This document shows, one piece after another, positions 18,670-29,306 of a stretch of DNA of 64,000 nt. The stretch covers positions 1 to 64,000 of the forward strand of contig NZ_FUYY01000005.1 in assembly GCF_900168045.1 (NCBI RefSeq), written 5' to 3'. The notes below the pieces were generated by a model. It was not told the origin of the DNA, searched no databases, and worked only from the letters and a program-made list of their open reading frames with translations. Both the position numbers and the translations under genes were made by a program. Position 1 is the first letter of the stretch. Each line of letters opens with the position of its first letter. This DNA comes from Salegentibacter holothuriorum (GTDB taxonomy: Bacteria; Bacteroidota; Bacteroidia; Flavobacteriales; Flavobacteriaceae).

Positions 18670-20523
18670 ATGAAAACTTTTAAATTTACTAAAATTCTCC
18701 TGCTGGCCTTCTTAACTTTTGGCCTGTTTTCGTGTAGTGATGATGACGATGCGGGAGATGTGATTACACCATCAAACACGATTGCCGATTTTGTGGCGGG
18801 AAATCCTGACTATTCTTCTTTAGGGGCAGCCCTGGAAGTAACCGGATTGGATGCTACTTTGGATGGAACCGCTAACTTTACTGTATTTGCACCTAACAAT
18901 GCCGCATTCAATTCTTTTTTATCAGCCAATGGCTTTAATAGTCTTAGCGAAGTTCCAGAAGATGTTTTGACTCAAATTTTATTAAACCACGTTCAGGAAG
19001 GTGAAATTATGTCTAATGCTTTAACTACCGGCTATATTGAAAGTATGGCTACAGGTATGGCATCAGATGAGCCATTAAGTATGTATATAAATACAGATGA
19101 CGGAGTAACTATAAACGGAGCTTCTTCTGTAACCACTGCCGATGTTGAAGTAGATAATGGTATTATTCATGCTGTAGATGCTGTAATTGGATTACCAGAT
19201 GTAACTACTTTTGCTACTGCCGATCCTAATTTTGATATTCTGGTACAGGCTCTTACTGCAGACGCATCTTTTACTTTCGTAGAAACTTTAATGATGAATG
19301 AAGATCCTGCACCATTTACTGTTTTTGCCCCAACAAACACCGCTTTTGCTAACGTGCTTGCTGAACTTGAATTAGCCGGATTAGGAGATATCCCTGCCGA
19401 TCTTTTATCAAGTATTTTAAGCTATCACGTAGTTGTTGGAGCTAATGTTCGCGCTGAAGATTTAACTGATGGAATGTCCGTAACCACTCTTGAAACCGGA
19501 AGCTTTACTATCAACCTTGGTGAAAATGTAACTATTACTGATGAGAACGGAAGAACGGCAACTATTGTTGCTACTAATGTACAGGCAAACAATGGGGTTA
19601 TACACGCTCTTGATACTGTAATTCTTCCTGAAAATGATGCTATTGAAATTGAAACTAATACTATTGCCGATTTTGTTGCAGGAAATGATGATTATTCTTC
19701 ATTGTTAGCCGCATTAGAAGCTACCAGCTTAACCGGAACTTTTACCGGAACTGATAATTATACTGTATTTGCTCCAAATAATGACGCTTTTGCAGCTTTC
19801 TTAACTGACAATGGATTTAATAGTCTGGATGAAGTACCAACCGACCTATTAACTCAGGTTTTGTTAAATCACGTACAAATGGGTGAAATTATGTCTACCG
19901 ACTTAACTACCGGATACATACCAAGTATGGCAGTTTGGGGAGCTTCTGCGGAACCATTGAGTATGTATATAAATACAGATGACGGAGTAATGATAAATGG
20001 TGTAGCTTCGGTTACAGCTGCAGATATTGAAACTGATAATGGTGTTATACACGCCGTAGACGCTGTAATTGGATTACCTGATGTGACCACTTTTGCTATT
20101 GCTGACCCTAATTTTGATATTTTGGTACAGGCTCTTACGCGTGAGGAATCTTTTAACTTTGTTGAAACATTAATGATCACTGAAGACCCTGCTCCATTTA
20201 CTGTATTTGCTCCAATCAACGATGCTTTTGTAGCTTTATTGGATGAGTTAGAATTGGCAGCTCTTGGTGATATCCCTACTGAAACTTTAGAAGCTACCTT
20301 ACAATATCACGTTGTGACAGGGGCTAATGTTAGATCTGGAGACCTAACCGATGGTATGGAAGTTAGTACATTACAAGGTGAAGACTTTACCGTAAACCTT
20401 GGTGATGATGTAATGATTACTGATGGTAGAGGAAGAACGGCTACAGTAATTGCAGTTGATGTTCAGGCTACTAATGGAGTAATACATGCGCTTGATACCG
20501 TATTACTTCCGCCTACAGATTAA
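18670..20523 (+). CDS. Surface lipoprotein with four fasciclin (FAS1) domains
   Basis: A 617-residue adhesin-like protein. The lipobox is FGLFSC (Cys22) with a strong SDDDD surface-export signal. Four FAS1 domains follow, each with the H1 motif (FTVFAPNNAAF, FTVFAPTNTAF, YTVFAPNNDAF, FTVFAPINDAF) and the closing IIHAVD or VIHALD motif. The protein is a tandem duplication of a two-domain unit: NTIADFVAGN begins near residues 36 and 331, with very high identity between halves. FAS1 proteins mediate cell-cell or matrix attachment. It stands alone, with a strong terminator directly after it. Confidence 0.93.
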   Translation: MKTFKFTKILLLAFLTFGLFSCSDDDDAGDVITPSNTIADFVAGNPDYSSLGAALEVTGLDATLDGTANFTVFAPNNAAFNSFLSANGFNSLSEVPEDVLTQILLNHVQEGEIMSNALTTGYIESMATGMASDEPLSMYINTDDGVTINGASSVTTADVEVDNGIIHAVDAVIGLPDVTTFATADPNFDILVQALTADASFTFVETLMMNEDPAPFTVFAPTNTAFANVLAELELAGLGDIPADLLSSILSYHVVVGANVRAEDLTDGMSVTTLETGSFTINLGENVTITDENGRTATIVATNVQANNGVIHALDTVILPENDAIEIETNTIADFVAGNDDYSSLLAALEATSLTGTFTGTDNYTVFAPNNDAFAAFLTDNGFNSLDEVPTDLLTQVLLNHVQMGEIMSTDLTTGYIPSMAVWGASAEPLSMYINTDDGVMINGVASVTAADIETDNGVIHAVDAVIGLPDVTTFAIADPNFDILVQALTREESFNFVETLMITEDPAPFTVFAPINDAFVALLDELELAALGDIPTETLEATLQYHVVTGANVRSGDLTDGMEVSTLQGEDFTVNLGDDVMITDGRGRTATVIAVDVQATNGVIHALDTVLLPPTD

Positions 20524-20545
20524 TTTTTGAAATAATTTCAAATCA

Positions 20546-20576
20546 AAAAGCCCCGAAATAATATTTCGGGGCTTTT
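20546..20576. terminator. Bidirectional intrinsic terminator
   Basis: A 14-base perfect stem (AAAAGCCCCGAAAT with ATTTCGGGGCTTTT) and a 3-base loop, T-rich on both sides, sits between the convergent FAS1 and M28 genes. Confidence 0.9.
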
Positions 20577-20599
20577 GTTTGTAAAAGATTTAGTTTTTT

Positions 20600-21604
20600 T
20601 TATTTTCCAGCTTTATCAACTACCAGTCTTTCATCGCGATTAGTAATTTCCCATGCGGTAAGAAACACTAATCTAGCTCTTTTCATTAGTGCTTCGTATT
20701 CAATTTTTTCAGCAGTATCAGTGGCTTTATGGTAGTCTGGGTGTACGCCGTTAAAATAGAAAATTGCGGGAATGTTGTTTTTAGCAAAGTTGTAATGGTC
20801 ACTTCGGTAGTAAAAACGGTTTGGATCGTTCTCATCGTTATAAGTGTAATCTAAATCCATATTCATAAATTCTGAATTTACATTTTCACTAACTTCGTGG
20901 AGATCTGTACTTAACTTATCACTACCAATTAAATAGATATAGTTATCGTTGCCCTTATGTTCGGCATCAATACGGCCAATCATATCCATATTTAGGTTTG
21001 CAACAGTATTTTCTAAAGGAAATATAGGGTTTTCAACATAATATTTAGAACCAAGAAGACCTTTTTCTTCAGCGGTTAAATGAATAAAAAGTATAGATCG
21101 CTTAGGAGTGTAACCATCTTTCTGAGCTGCTTTAAAAGCTTCTGCAACTTCTAAAAGAGCAACTGGACCAGAACCACCATCGTCTGCCCCATTATAGATG
21201 TTTCCTTCATCATCAACCCCTACGTGATCGTAGTGAGAAGTGATTACAAGAATTTCATCTGGCTTTTCACTTCCCTTAATAAAGCCAAGTACATTTTCAG
21301 AATCCTTAAGCTTTCCGTTAAAAAATTCGGTTGGAATTTCCTGATAGTAATTAGCGTAACCGTTGGGAGCTGCTATGCCAATTTCCTTGTAGTGGTTTAC
21401 GATGTATTCAGCTGCTTTTTTTTGTCCGGGTTCGCCGGTGTCCCGTCCTTCAAATTCATCACTGGCAAAAGTGGAAAGATGTTCTTTTAATTCTGAAGCA
21501 GTGATGGTTTCAGCATACTCCATCGGATTTGCATTTTCAACATTTTTTTGTGTACCACAAGCTACCATTCCGGCAGTTAGGGTCACTAAAAGCATTTTTT
21601 TCAT
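20600..21604 (-). CDS. M28 family zinc aminopeptidase, lipoprotein
   Basis: A 334-residue exported peptidase with lipobox GMVAC (Cys16). The zinc ligands of the M28 fold are present in order: His in SHYDHVG, Asp in GADDGGSG, the Glu-Glu pair in TAEEKGLLGS, Asp in NMDMIGR, and the final His in HPDYHKATD. It probably releases N-terminal amino acids in the periplasm or at the surface. A normal-length single-domain member. Transcribed alone. Confidence 0.93.
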   Translation of the reverse strand: MKKMLLVTLTAGMVACGTQKNVENANPMEYAETITASELKEHLSTFASDEFEGRDTGEPGQKKAAEYIVNHYKEIGIAAPNGYANYYQEIPTEFFNGKLKDSENVLGFIKGSEKPDEILVITSHYDHVGVDDEGNIYNGADDGGSGPVALLEVAEAFKAAQKDGYTPKRSILFIHLTAEEKGLLGSKYYVENPIFPLENTVANLNMDMIGRIDAEHKGNDNYIYLIGSDKLSTDLHEVSENVNSEFMNMDLDYTYNDENDPNRFYYRSDHYNFAKNNIPAIFYFNGVHPDYHKATDTAEKIEYEALMKRARLVFLTAWEITNRDERLVVDKAGK

Positions 21605-21723
21605 AGTTTAATTTAATTTTTGCTAATTAATACTTCGTAAAATATTTAGAAGTTTTTATTAAAGTCGGAGCAAGATAGCAGTTTCACTTTAAATTTCAGA
21701 GAAGTCTGTAAAACTTTCTTTTT

Positions 21724-22428
21724 CTACTGCTTAAGAGTATTCTCTATAGCTTTTTTGGTAAGAGGAGCCATAACTTGGTATCCCGCCAGGTTTGGATGTA
21801 CCCCGTCTTCAGAATATTGTTTTGGCAAGCCTTCTTTTTCATCTTTTAGCGGGGTAAAAAGATCGAGATAAGTATGCTTATTTTCTTCAGCATATTTCTT
21901 TATCCACGTATTGATTTTTGCAATATTTTTAACGGGCTCAAGTCCCGGACGCCACGGATAATCGTAAACGGGTAGGATAGAGGCAAGGATTACTTTTATA
22001 TTGTTGGCTTTGGCCAATTGTGCCATTGCCTGAATATTAGTTGTAATCATTTCTACGGAAGAAAATCCGGTGTTACCGGCTATATCGTTGGTTCCGGCAA
22101 GAATTACAACCGCCTGGGGTTTGAGTTTTACAACATCTGGCATAAAGCGAATAAGCATTTGTGGGGTGGTTTGACCTCCAATGCCACGTCCGGCATAGTT
22201 ATTACTCTTAAAGAAATCTGGTTGTGTTTTAATCCAGCCTTCGGTAATTGAGTTCCCTATAAAAACCACATCTGGAAAATCCTGATTTCCGATTATTTTT
22301 TCGTTTTGTGCTTTATACTTTTTATGATTTGCCCAATCTTGCTCCATAAGTTCGCGGTATTCCTCTTTTTGTGCATTCAATGCGTTGCTGAAAAGTAGCA
22401 CTATTGAAATTAAAATGAAATTTTTCAT
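21724..22428 (-). CDS. SGNH/GDSL hydrolase, exported
   Basis: A 234-residue esterase-fold protein with a signal peptide ending NALNAQ (residue 20). The four SGNH blocks are visible: FIGNSITEG with Ser60 (Asn replaces Asp of GDS), the block II Gly in AGRGIGGQTT, AGTNDIAG with Asn114, and the Asp-His pair DGVHPN (208-211). This subgroup includes acetylxylan and sialate-type esterases and platelet-activating-factor acetylhydrolase-like enzymes; the natural ester is unknown. Confidence 0.9.
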   Translation of the reverse strand: MKNFILISIVLLFSNALNAQKEEYRELMEQDWANHKKYKAQNEKIIGNQDFPDVVFIGNSITEGWIKTQPDFFKSNNYAGRGIGGQTTPQMLIRFMPDVVKLKPQAVVILAGTNDIAGNTGFSSVEMITTNIQAMAQLAKANNIKVILASILPVYDYPWRPGLEPVKNIAKINTWIKKYAEENKHTYLDLFTPLKDEKEGLPKQYSEDGVHPNLAGYQVMAPLTKKAIENTLKQ

Positions 22429-22766
22429 GAATTGTAAGAAATCAACCTATTTGTAAAGACTGTTTAACTGCTAAATTAAGTTCATTTTTTTAGTTCTTCT
22501 AATTCTTGTACGCTTATTCTCATAAGATATAGCAGTAAAAAGTAGACTCAGATAAGTGGATAAACAAGTTTGAAGCAGAAAGAAATTTGATTAAAGGATA
22601 TGGCTCAATCACTAACTAATACCCCAAATCAACTAAAATTGTTTTTGATCCTTTAGCAAGGAAGAATTTAATTTTAAACAATAAATCCGGCTTAAAAAAA
22701 TATTATAAATCTTAATCCCTGATAATTAGGCAACTCGAAAAAAGCTTTAAAAAAGTTGTAGAAATT
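22429..22766. other. Intergenic stretch before tRNA-Ser
   Basis: About 340 bases of ordinary AT-rich sequence upstream of the divergent SGNH gene and the tRNA. Only short frames are present, none with a recognisable product. It presumably holds the SGNH promoter. Composition is balanced for A and T, unlike the tract that begins right after the tRNA. Confidence 0.6.
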
Positions 22767-22798
22767 TTGTGTGTAATTGTAAAAGCTTGTTATATTTG
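22767..22798 (+). promoter_or_regulatory. Promoter of tRNA-Ser
   Basis: TTG at 22767-22769 and TATATTTG at 22791-22798 (consensus TAnnTTTG) are 21 bases apart, fitting the Bacteroidota sigma-A promoter. The predicted start of transcription lies about 25-30 bases before the tRNA. There is no obvious terminator after the tRNA, so the transcript would run into the A-rich tract. Confidence 0.65.
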
Positions 22799-22831
22799 CA
22801 TCCGCTAAGCAGAAATGTCTAGCATTTTATT

Positions 22832-22916
22832 GGAGGAATGGCAGAGTGGTCGATTGCGGCAGTCTTGAAAACTGTTGACTGTAACAGGTCCGGGGGTTCG
22901 AATCCCTCTTCCTCCG
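22832..22916 (+). tRNA. tRNA-Ser (anticodon TGA)
   Basis: An 85-base class II tRNA. The acceptor stem is GGAGGAA with TTCCTCC, the anticodon stem GCAGT/ACTGT encloses the loop CTTGAAA (anticodon TGA), and a long variable arm (GAC...GTC) is followed by a T arm with TTCGAAT. Discriminator G. The CCA end is not encoded (CAA follows). Its last base marks the left edge of the 19-kb A-rich tract. Confidence 0.95.
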
Positions 22917-25900
22917 CAAAAAAAAGCACAAAAAACAACAAAAAGACCAAAACGCTACGGTTTAGAGGCCAGTTTATTTAGCAAAAGCTCAAAAGATCAA
23001 AAAGAATAGCAAACTCGAAGCAAAAAAAGTCGGTAACACGTAAAAAAAGAAAACAACTGACACACTCAACAAAAATAAGCCCAAAAAAATAATATAACAG
23101 AATGACATGAAGCGGATGAAGACCTACACAAAATCGAACAAGAGAAACCAGGTAAACCAAAAAATCTAAACGAAAGCAAAAAAAGTACCTAAAAATGTAT
23201 TAGCTAAGAGCGGGAGAAAAAAAATCCCAACCAAAAATCGACATTACCCCCACAATAAGACGAAAACCAGCAGCCACAAACCGAACTAAAAAAAAATTCA
23301 CTAACGATAAAAATGATAAAGCAGAAAGAAAAAAAAAAAAAACAAAGAAAGCGAAAATGCCTAATACACAAATATCGAAAATAAAAAAAAATATCTAAAG
23401 ACCACAAAAAAAACATATAGAAAAAAAAACGAAAAACAAGCCTCAGAACTTGGTAAACAAATAAATAGACAAAAACAAGAAGAAAAAAGAGCAGAAAAAG
23501 AAGCTGATAAAAAGACTTCAGGAAAACAATAAACGTGCAAAGAAACTTGAACGAAAAAACAAAGCAAACAGAACGACCGAAACATATAAAACGGCAAAAA
23601 AGCACGGAAAAGAAAAGAGAAACAAAAAAAAAAAAACGGCGGAAATACCCATAAAAAAGGCAAACCACAAACCGAGGACAGGATTAGAATAAAAGCTAAA
23701 AACAGAAAAGAACTGACCAAATAAGACAGCCAATAAAAATAAAACCAAAGCAAAAAAAATGATCCAAACAGCTCCTACCAAGGAATGGAAACCAAAAAAC
23801 CAACTACAGAAAAGAAAACCAAAATAAAAAGAAGTAGACAGCCAAATACAAAAACAAGAGAAAAGGCAGGCGTTAATACACAAGGAAATAAAAAACCAGA
23901 GAAGAAAATAGGTTAAACAAACCAGGAAATTCAAACAGATAACAGAAAAAAGATACCCAGAGCCAAAAAAACGAACAGAAAAACAAGGAAAGAGGCCGGT
24001 TGACAGGAAAAGAAGCATCAAAACAAAGCGAACAAACAAAAAAACCAAATACAACGGAAAAAGCCGCCAAGTGGAAGAAACGATATACCAAAAAAAACCC
24101 ACGCATCCCAAAGTGAGCCAGAAAAAATTACTGCAAACAATAAGCAAAAAAAAAATAAAGCCCCAGAACAAAAAAATTCCAGAGCGCGAAAGCAAGAAAA
24201 AAAAACAAACACTAAAAATGCCAAGAAAGAAGGATGAAACGAAGAAGAAGCTCAAAAAGGAAGGCCAAATCGAGAGTATGACGAAGACCCTGAAACACAA
24301 AAACAAGAAGAAAACCCAGCAAAAGGCAAAGATCAAAGATAGAAAGGCGCCGAAGGAGATAGAACCGATGAAAACACGATTAGAGGACAAAAATTTGACG
24401 AGAAATGATAAAGACCACAATGGAAAACGCAAATAAAGGAGAACGAAACAGGAAAAAAAACTACGTGAAAGGCAAAAATAACCGACACGCAAAAAAACAA
24501 ACGCGCCCAACAATCAAGAAAACACCTACCCTGGGTAGAAAAAGAAAATATGCACGAGTTTTTAAGAACCCGCGCCAATTCAAATACAAACTGCAACAAA
24601 AGACATAAAAAAAAAAAAAGAGCGCACAGGTTAAGTCAGAAGCGCCCACAGAACAAAGACCCGAAACAAAAGAAAAGCCGATCACAGGAAGACATGACGC
24701 CAAAATCCATAACCAACTACAAAAAGAACCTAACCACAAACAAGAAGCTCTCATATAAGAAAAAAAAAAATCCAAACTAAACGAAGAATGGAAACAATCC
24801 CAGCCGACATATGTACAAGAAGATAACGGAAACCGGACAAAAAGTAAAGCCCAAAAAAAGAACAGAGCACCAAGGGGAAAATACAAAAGAAGAAAATAAG
24901 CAGGACAAAGGGAACTAACCAGAGAATAATAAGACAAAGATTGATACAAAAAAATAGAAAAAAAACCAACAGGAAAACATACCCAAAGGACAGCGTCAAT
25001 GGTCGAATAAATCAGGAAAAAAAAAACAACTGCAAAGAAAACACTAACGAAGAAGAAAAAAAACCATGCAAGACATGAAAAGCCCCAAATCGCACTTAAA
25101 CGAAAAAAATCCAAAAGAAAGTTCCTAACAAACAACCAACAAAAAACGCCTGAATACTGACCATGAATTCGTAGCAACCCAAAACGAGAAGCCTAGCAAG
25201 CAGATAGAGAGGACAAAAAAACCGAAAACTTAAAAGGACTACACAAGCAAAACAAACAAAGAGCCCCCCACAGACGGCCTTAAAAGGACACCAAAGCATA
25301 ATATGCGAAAGACGAAAAAACCCCGCAAAGCAAAAAAGCACCAAGAGCAAAAAAAGAGAAAGAACAGGCAGGAAAAAAAGAAACGGCAGAAGAAAAACAC
25401 GTAAGATTGAACAAAGGCGGCAAGAAAAAAAGGCGATTCGAAAAAACCGAAGGAAAAAAAAACAGAGGCTTAACCAGAGAAAACCAGAAAACAACCGGGA
25501 AACAAAAACCAGAACACACCACCGCAAAACAAGAACACCAAACTAAGCGAATAAAAGGCAAGCGTACCAAAAAACAAAGACCAATAAAAAATAACGTCGC
25601 ACCAGAAAAAGCCACCGAAAAAAGACAATATGCAAAAACGTTAATACACCCCAGAAATGATAAAAACGAACATAGCCACAGAAACATAAACAACCATCGA
25701 AGGGCCAAGAAAAAAGGCCCTCAGCAAGAACCAACAGGCCCTAGACCAAACTCTATACAAGACCATAGAGACCAACAAAAAAATCAACAAGACCATAACA
25801 CAAACCCCCGGATGCACCACACCGAAAAGGAACAAAAATCAAAAAACAACCAACAGGTGAGAAACAAAACGAAGGATTAAAACCACTAGGAAAAAAAAAC

Positions 25901-28900
25901 CAAAAAGACCGAAATTGGAGAACAGGGCGAAAAAGACAAAACAGATAACAGAAACCACAAAAAAATCAAAAAAATCACGGAATATAACACCTAAAAAACG
26001 GGGAGAGAGGAAGAACAAAAAAGAACCGAAAAAATAGCCCAACGAAGAGGTAAGACCCAAGAACAAAACCACGGGAAAAAAAAGAAAAAAGCACAAAAAA
26101 AAGAAGGCACAATACGAAAACCAAGAGACATTTGGGAAAGAGAAGAAAAATCAACAAAAAAACTGAAAGCAAAATAGCACCATAGAGGGCGCAAGGGCCG
26201 GAACACCGCGATCCCAGGAAGGAGAAAAAATATGCTCAGGTGAAAAAAATCAGAAAAAACTACAACAAAGCCAAAAAAAAAACAAGGAAGAAAAAACCAG
26301 AGAACAACCAGAGGGCCGGAAAGGGGCAAAAGACAAACAAACGCGCAATCGCAATGAAAAAAAACAAACAGAGACCAAAAACATTGAAGAAAACAAAAAA
26401 ACAAAAAAAAGCCAAACCTGAGCACAAAAATAACCAAAACGTACCAACGCAAATAAAAAAGAAAGAAAAACGATTGCGAAAACAATTGATAGAGCGGACA
26501 AGAAATTGCGGAGTGTATAGCTAAATTAAAACCACAAAGAAAAAAGGCGGAGCAAAAGCATAAAACATGAAAGCAAAAGCACCAAGGCCAACAACAGGTT
26601 CGCCCTTACTAAGGAAAAAAACTAAACAGACACCGACAATAAAAAACAAAATACGAATAATATACACAACCCGTAATCCCAATACCGGAAAACGGCTTAA
26701 AACTTAAAAATCAAAAGGAAGAAAAACAGAAAAAAGAACAGAAGTATAGAATTCAACAACGTCTTACCCAGCGCTCGCAACAATATAAATGAATTAAACG
26801 AAAACACGAATTACGCAAATCAAACGCATCCCAAACTTATACAAACAGAGATCGCATACAACAAAATCCAGATAAAAGAAACCAGAGCCAAAAAAAAATC
26901 AAGAATGATAATCAAAACCAGAAAGAAAAACAACTACAAAAACAGTAAATGCGGCAAAGGAAGCAAGGATACAAACAATAAGGGCAGGAAGATAACCAAA
27001 ATAATTAAAAAAAAGCACCCAAGAAAAAATCACAACTACAAAAAGAATAGAAAACAAGGCAGAACCTACAAAATCCACAAACAGAGAGGAATGAATAAAG
27101 ACATACACAATAGCGAAAAACTAGCGAAAGAAACAGGAAATAACCACACACACAATGAGGAGCACGAAAAAGCCAGTGCCGGCAAGATAAACGAATAAGA
27201 CAAAGCGGCCACCGGAAAAAAAAAAAACACTGAAATCGACGGGGATATAAGTAAAAATGGAAACACCAACAAATAACAAAAGATAATCAACACACTGCAA
27301 AGAAAAGATTGAATCACCAAATCAAGAAAAGACAACGTAAAAAGAATTACCATAAATGAAAAAATTAACCACAGGAAAAAAAGCGACGAGATCATTAACA
27401 AACTAAATGAAAACACACACGAGAAAGGTATTAAACAGAAGGACAAAAGCCACACCGAGCTCAACTCCACAAGAGAAGGCCCAAGCACCGTTAAAGCGGC
27501 GAAACGAATAGACCTTAGAAAAGAAAAAAAGAACAACCGAGTGTTTCTCAAAGCAGAAAAAACCTCCAGTGCAGCTCAAGAAGGAAAACCAATCAACAAC
27601 CATAACGCAAACAACGGCGGCAAACCAATCACTAACAAATCAGGAATAAGTGAAACAATGAGGAACAAGGGGAACAAATAAAAAAAAAACAAAAGAGACT
27701 ATAAAAATCCAACTAACGACACCAATAATACGTTAAGCTATTACGAAGCAAAACACAAATAAGCCGAAGAAACCATCAAAAAAGCGATCAAATCAAAAAC
27801 AAACCAAAAACATAAAAACCCCAGCAAGAAAAACCATGAAGATAACCGAAAGCACACCGAAAACTACAAGAACCACGCAGCGCAAGCTTACGAAAACAGC
27901 CAAATAAAGAACGAAAAAGCAAACAAACCCAAAGGAAACAAAGAAAAGGTATGGAAAAAAATCATAACCAAAAAACACAGGAAAACCATTAAAAAACCCC
28001 GAAGGAACCAATATAACAACCACCCAAGAACAAACAACCCCCACAAAAAAAGGAAAAAGACAAGCACACAGACCAACCGAGGGAAAAAACCAAAGAATGA
28101 GAACAATAACAAAACCCACAACCTGAAAGAACAAAAAAAGTCTCAGTGTAAAAGCAAAAAGGGAAGGAGAGAAAAAACCAGGAGCTTAAACTAAAAAGCA
28201 AGAAAAAAAACCAACAACAACAACGAACGGCAAATAAAGAGACTCCCCAAAAAAAACCCAAACAAAAGAAAAAAGGAAGTACAATAAAACAGCAAAGACA
28301 AAGAAAAAAGGAAAGAAAAGACCAAGCCCACGCCTTGCATAAGAAGAAAAAACAGCTCCTTTCTAAAAAAGAACCACAAAACGACGAACTCCGGGAACAA
28401 ACTAAAGAAAAAACAAAAGAGAAACTAATGCATAGCTTCCCCAACCAAATTGCACAAAACCGTAAATTACTGGGAAATAAAGGGAAAGAGAAGAAGGATA
28501 AACATACCAAATCTAAGTGATTACCTCATACCAGATATAACGAAACAAAGAACGAAGAGGAACACGATGAAAAAACGAACCAAAACAGTAAACACAAAAA
28601 CCCTAATGTAACAATTCCAGAGAAAAATCAAACGGCACAAAACTAGAAAAACAAAGTGCAACCTCCCCAAAGACAGCAAGGATTACCTGACACACCAAAC
28701 CAAAAACCAACTCCAAGCCCAGTAAAGAAAGAAGATAGACCACCTCATCAGACAAATCCAACACATAACCAAAGGAACCTGCAACAAATACAAAAACAAA
28801 CACAAAAAAGAGAAGAAAACGTAAGGTCAGAAGTATAAACACAAAATTATGACGGAGAAAGCCGAAAACCCCAAAACCCGGAAGTCATGAACAAAGCTCA

Positions 28901-29306
28901 ACGCAAAAAAGACGACCATGCCCACGATAGGCGCTACGATCAGCACCAGAAATCCGCAAAAAGAACAGAAAAAAACATTCAGGAAGCCTGCAATTTCATT
29001 TCAAAAAATCCTTACAAAAAACAGCAAAACAAAATTTGAAGCACGACAAATAATAGAAGAGGCACAGGAGCGAGTAAACAAAACGACAGAAAGAATAACG
29101 GCACCCAAACACCGGTCACAGACAAAACCAGCAGAATGCCCTTTCGGAATAAAATCAACCAAAAAGGTCAAGTCAAAAAAAAGGCACAACAAATTACAAC
29201 CCACTCCAAAAAAAAAATCGCCAAAATGCCAAACCAGGACCTGAAAAAAAACGCCCCGAGCACCAAAACAATCAACAATAAAATAAAAAATAGAAGCGAA
29301 AAGAAA
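22917..29306. other. Left block of the tract, most T-depleted, apparently non-coding
   Basis: T is usually 4-10% of the + strand. Many frames are open on both strands, but their lengths are about what this composition predicts, since every stop codon on either strand needs a T on the + strand. Plus-strand frames give only Lys/Asn/Gln/Thr-rich strings and minus-strand frames only Phe/Leu/Ser/Cys-rich strings. The longest (minus, 23518-24513, 331 codons) shows no family motif. I call no gene here. Confidence 0.6.

Noticed and set aside
22500-22620. Short frame encoding a charged peptide before tRNA-Ser
   Set aside because: Under 30 codons, with no clear start codon or ribosome site and no recognisable family.
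22978-28842. Very hydrophobic Phe/Leu/Ser-rich minus-strand ORFs of the left block, which would be predicted as multi-pass membrane proteins
   Set aside because: The hydrophobicity follows from T-rich codons. Overlapping frames on the same strand look equally hydrophobic and no family signature is seen, unlike the middle block.
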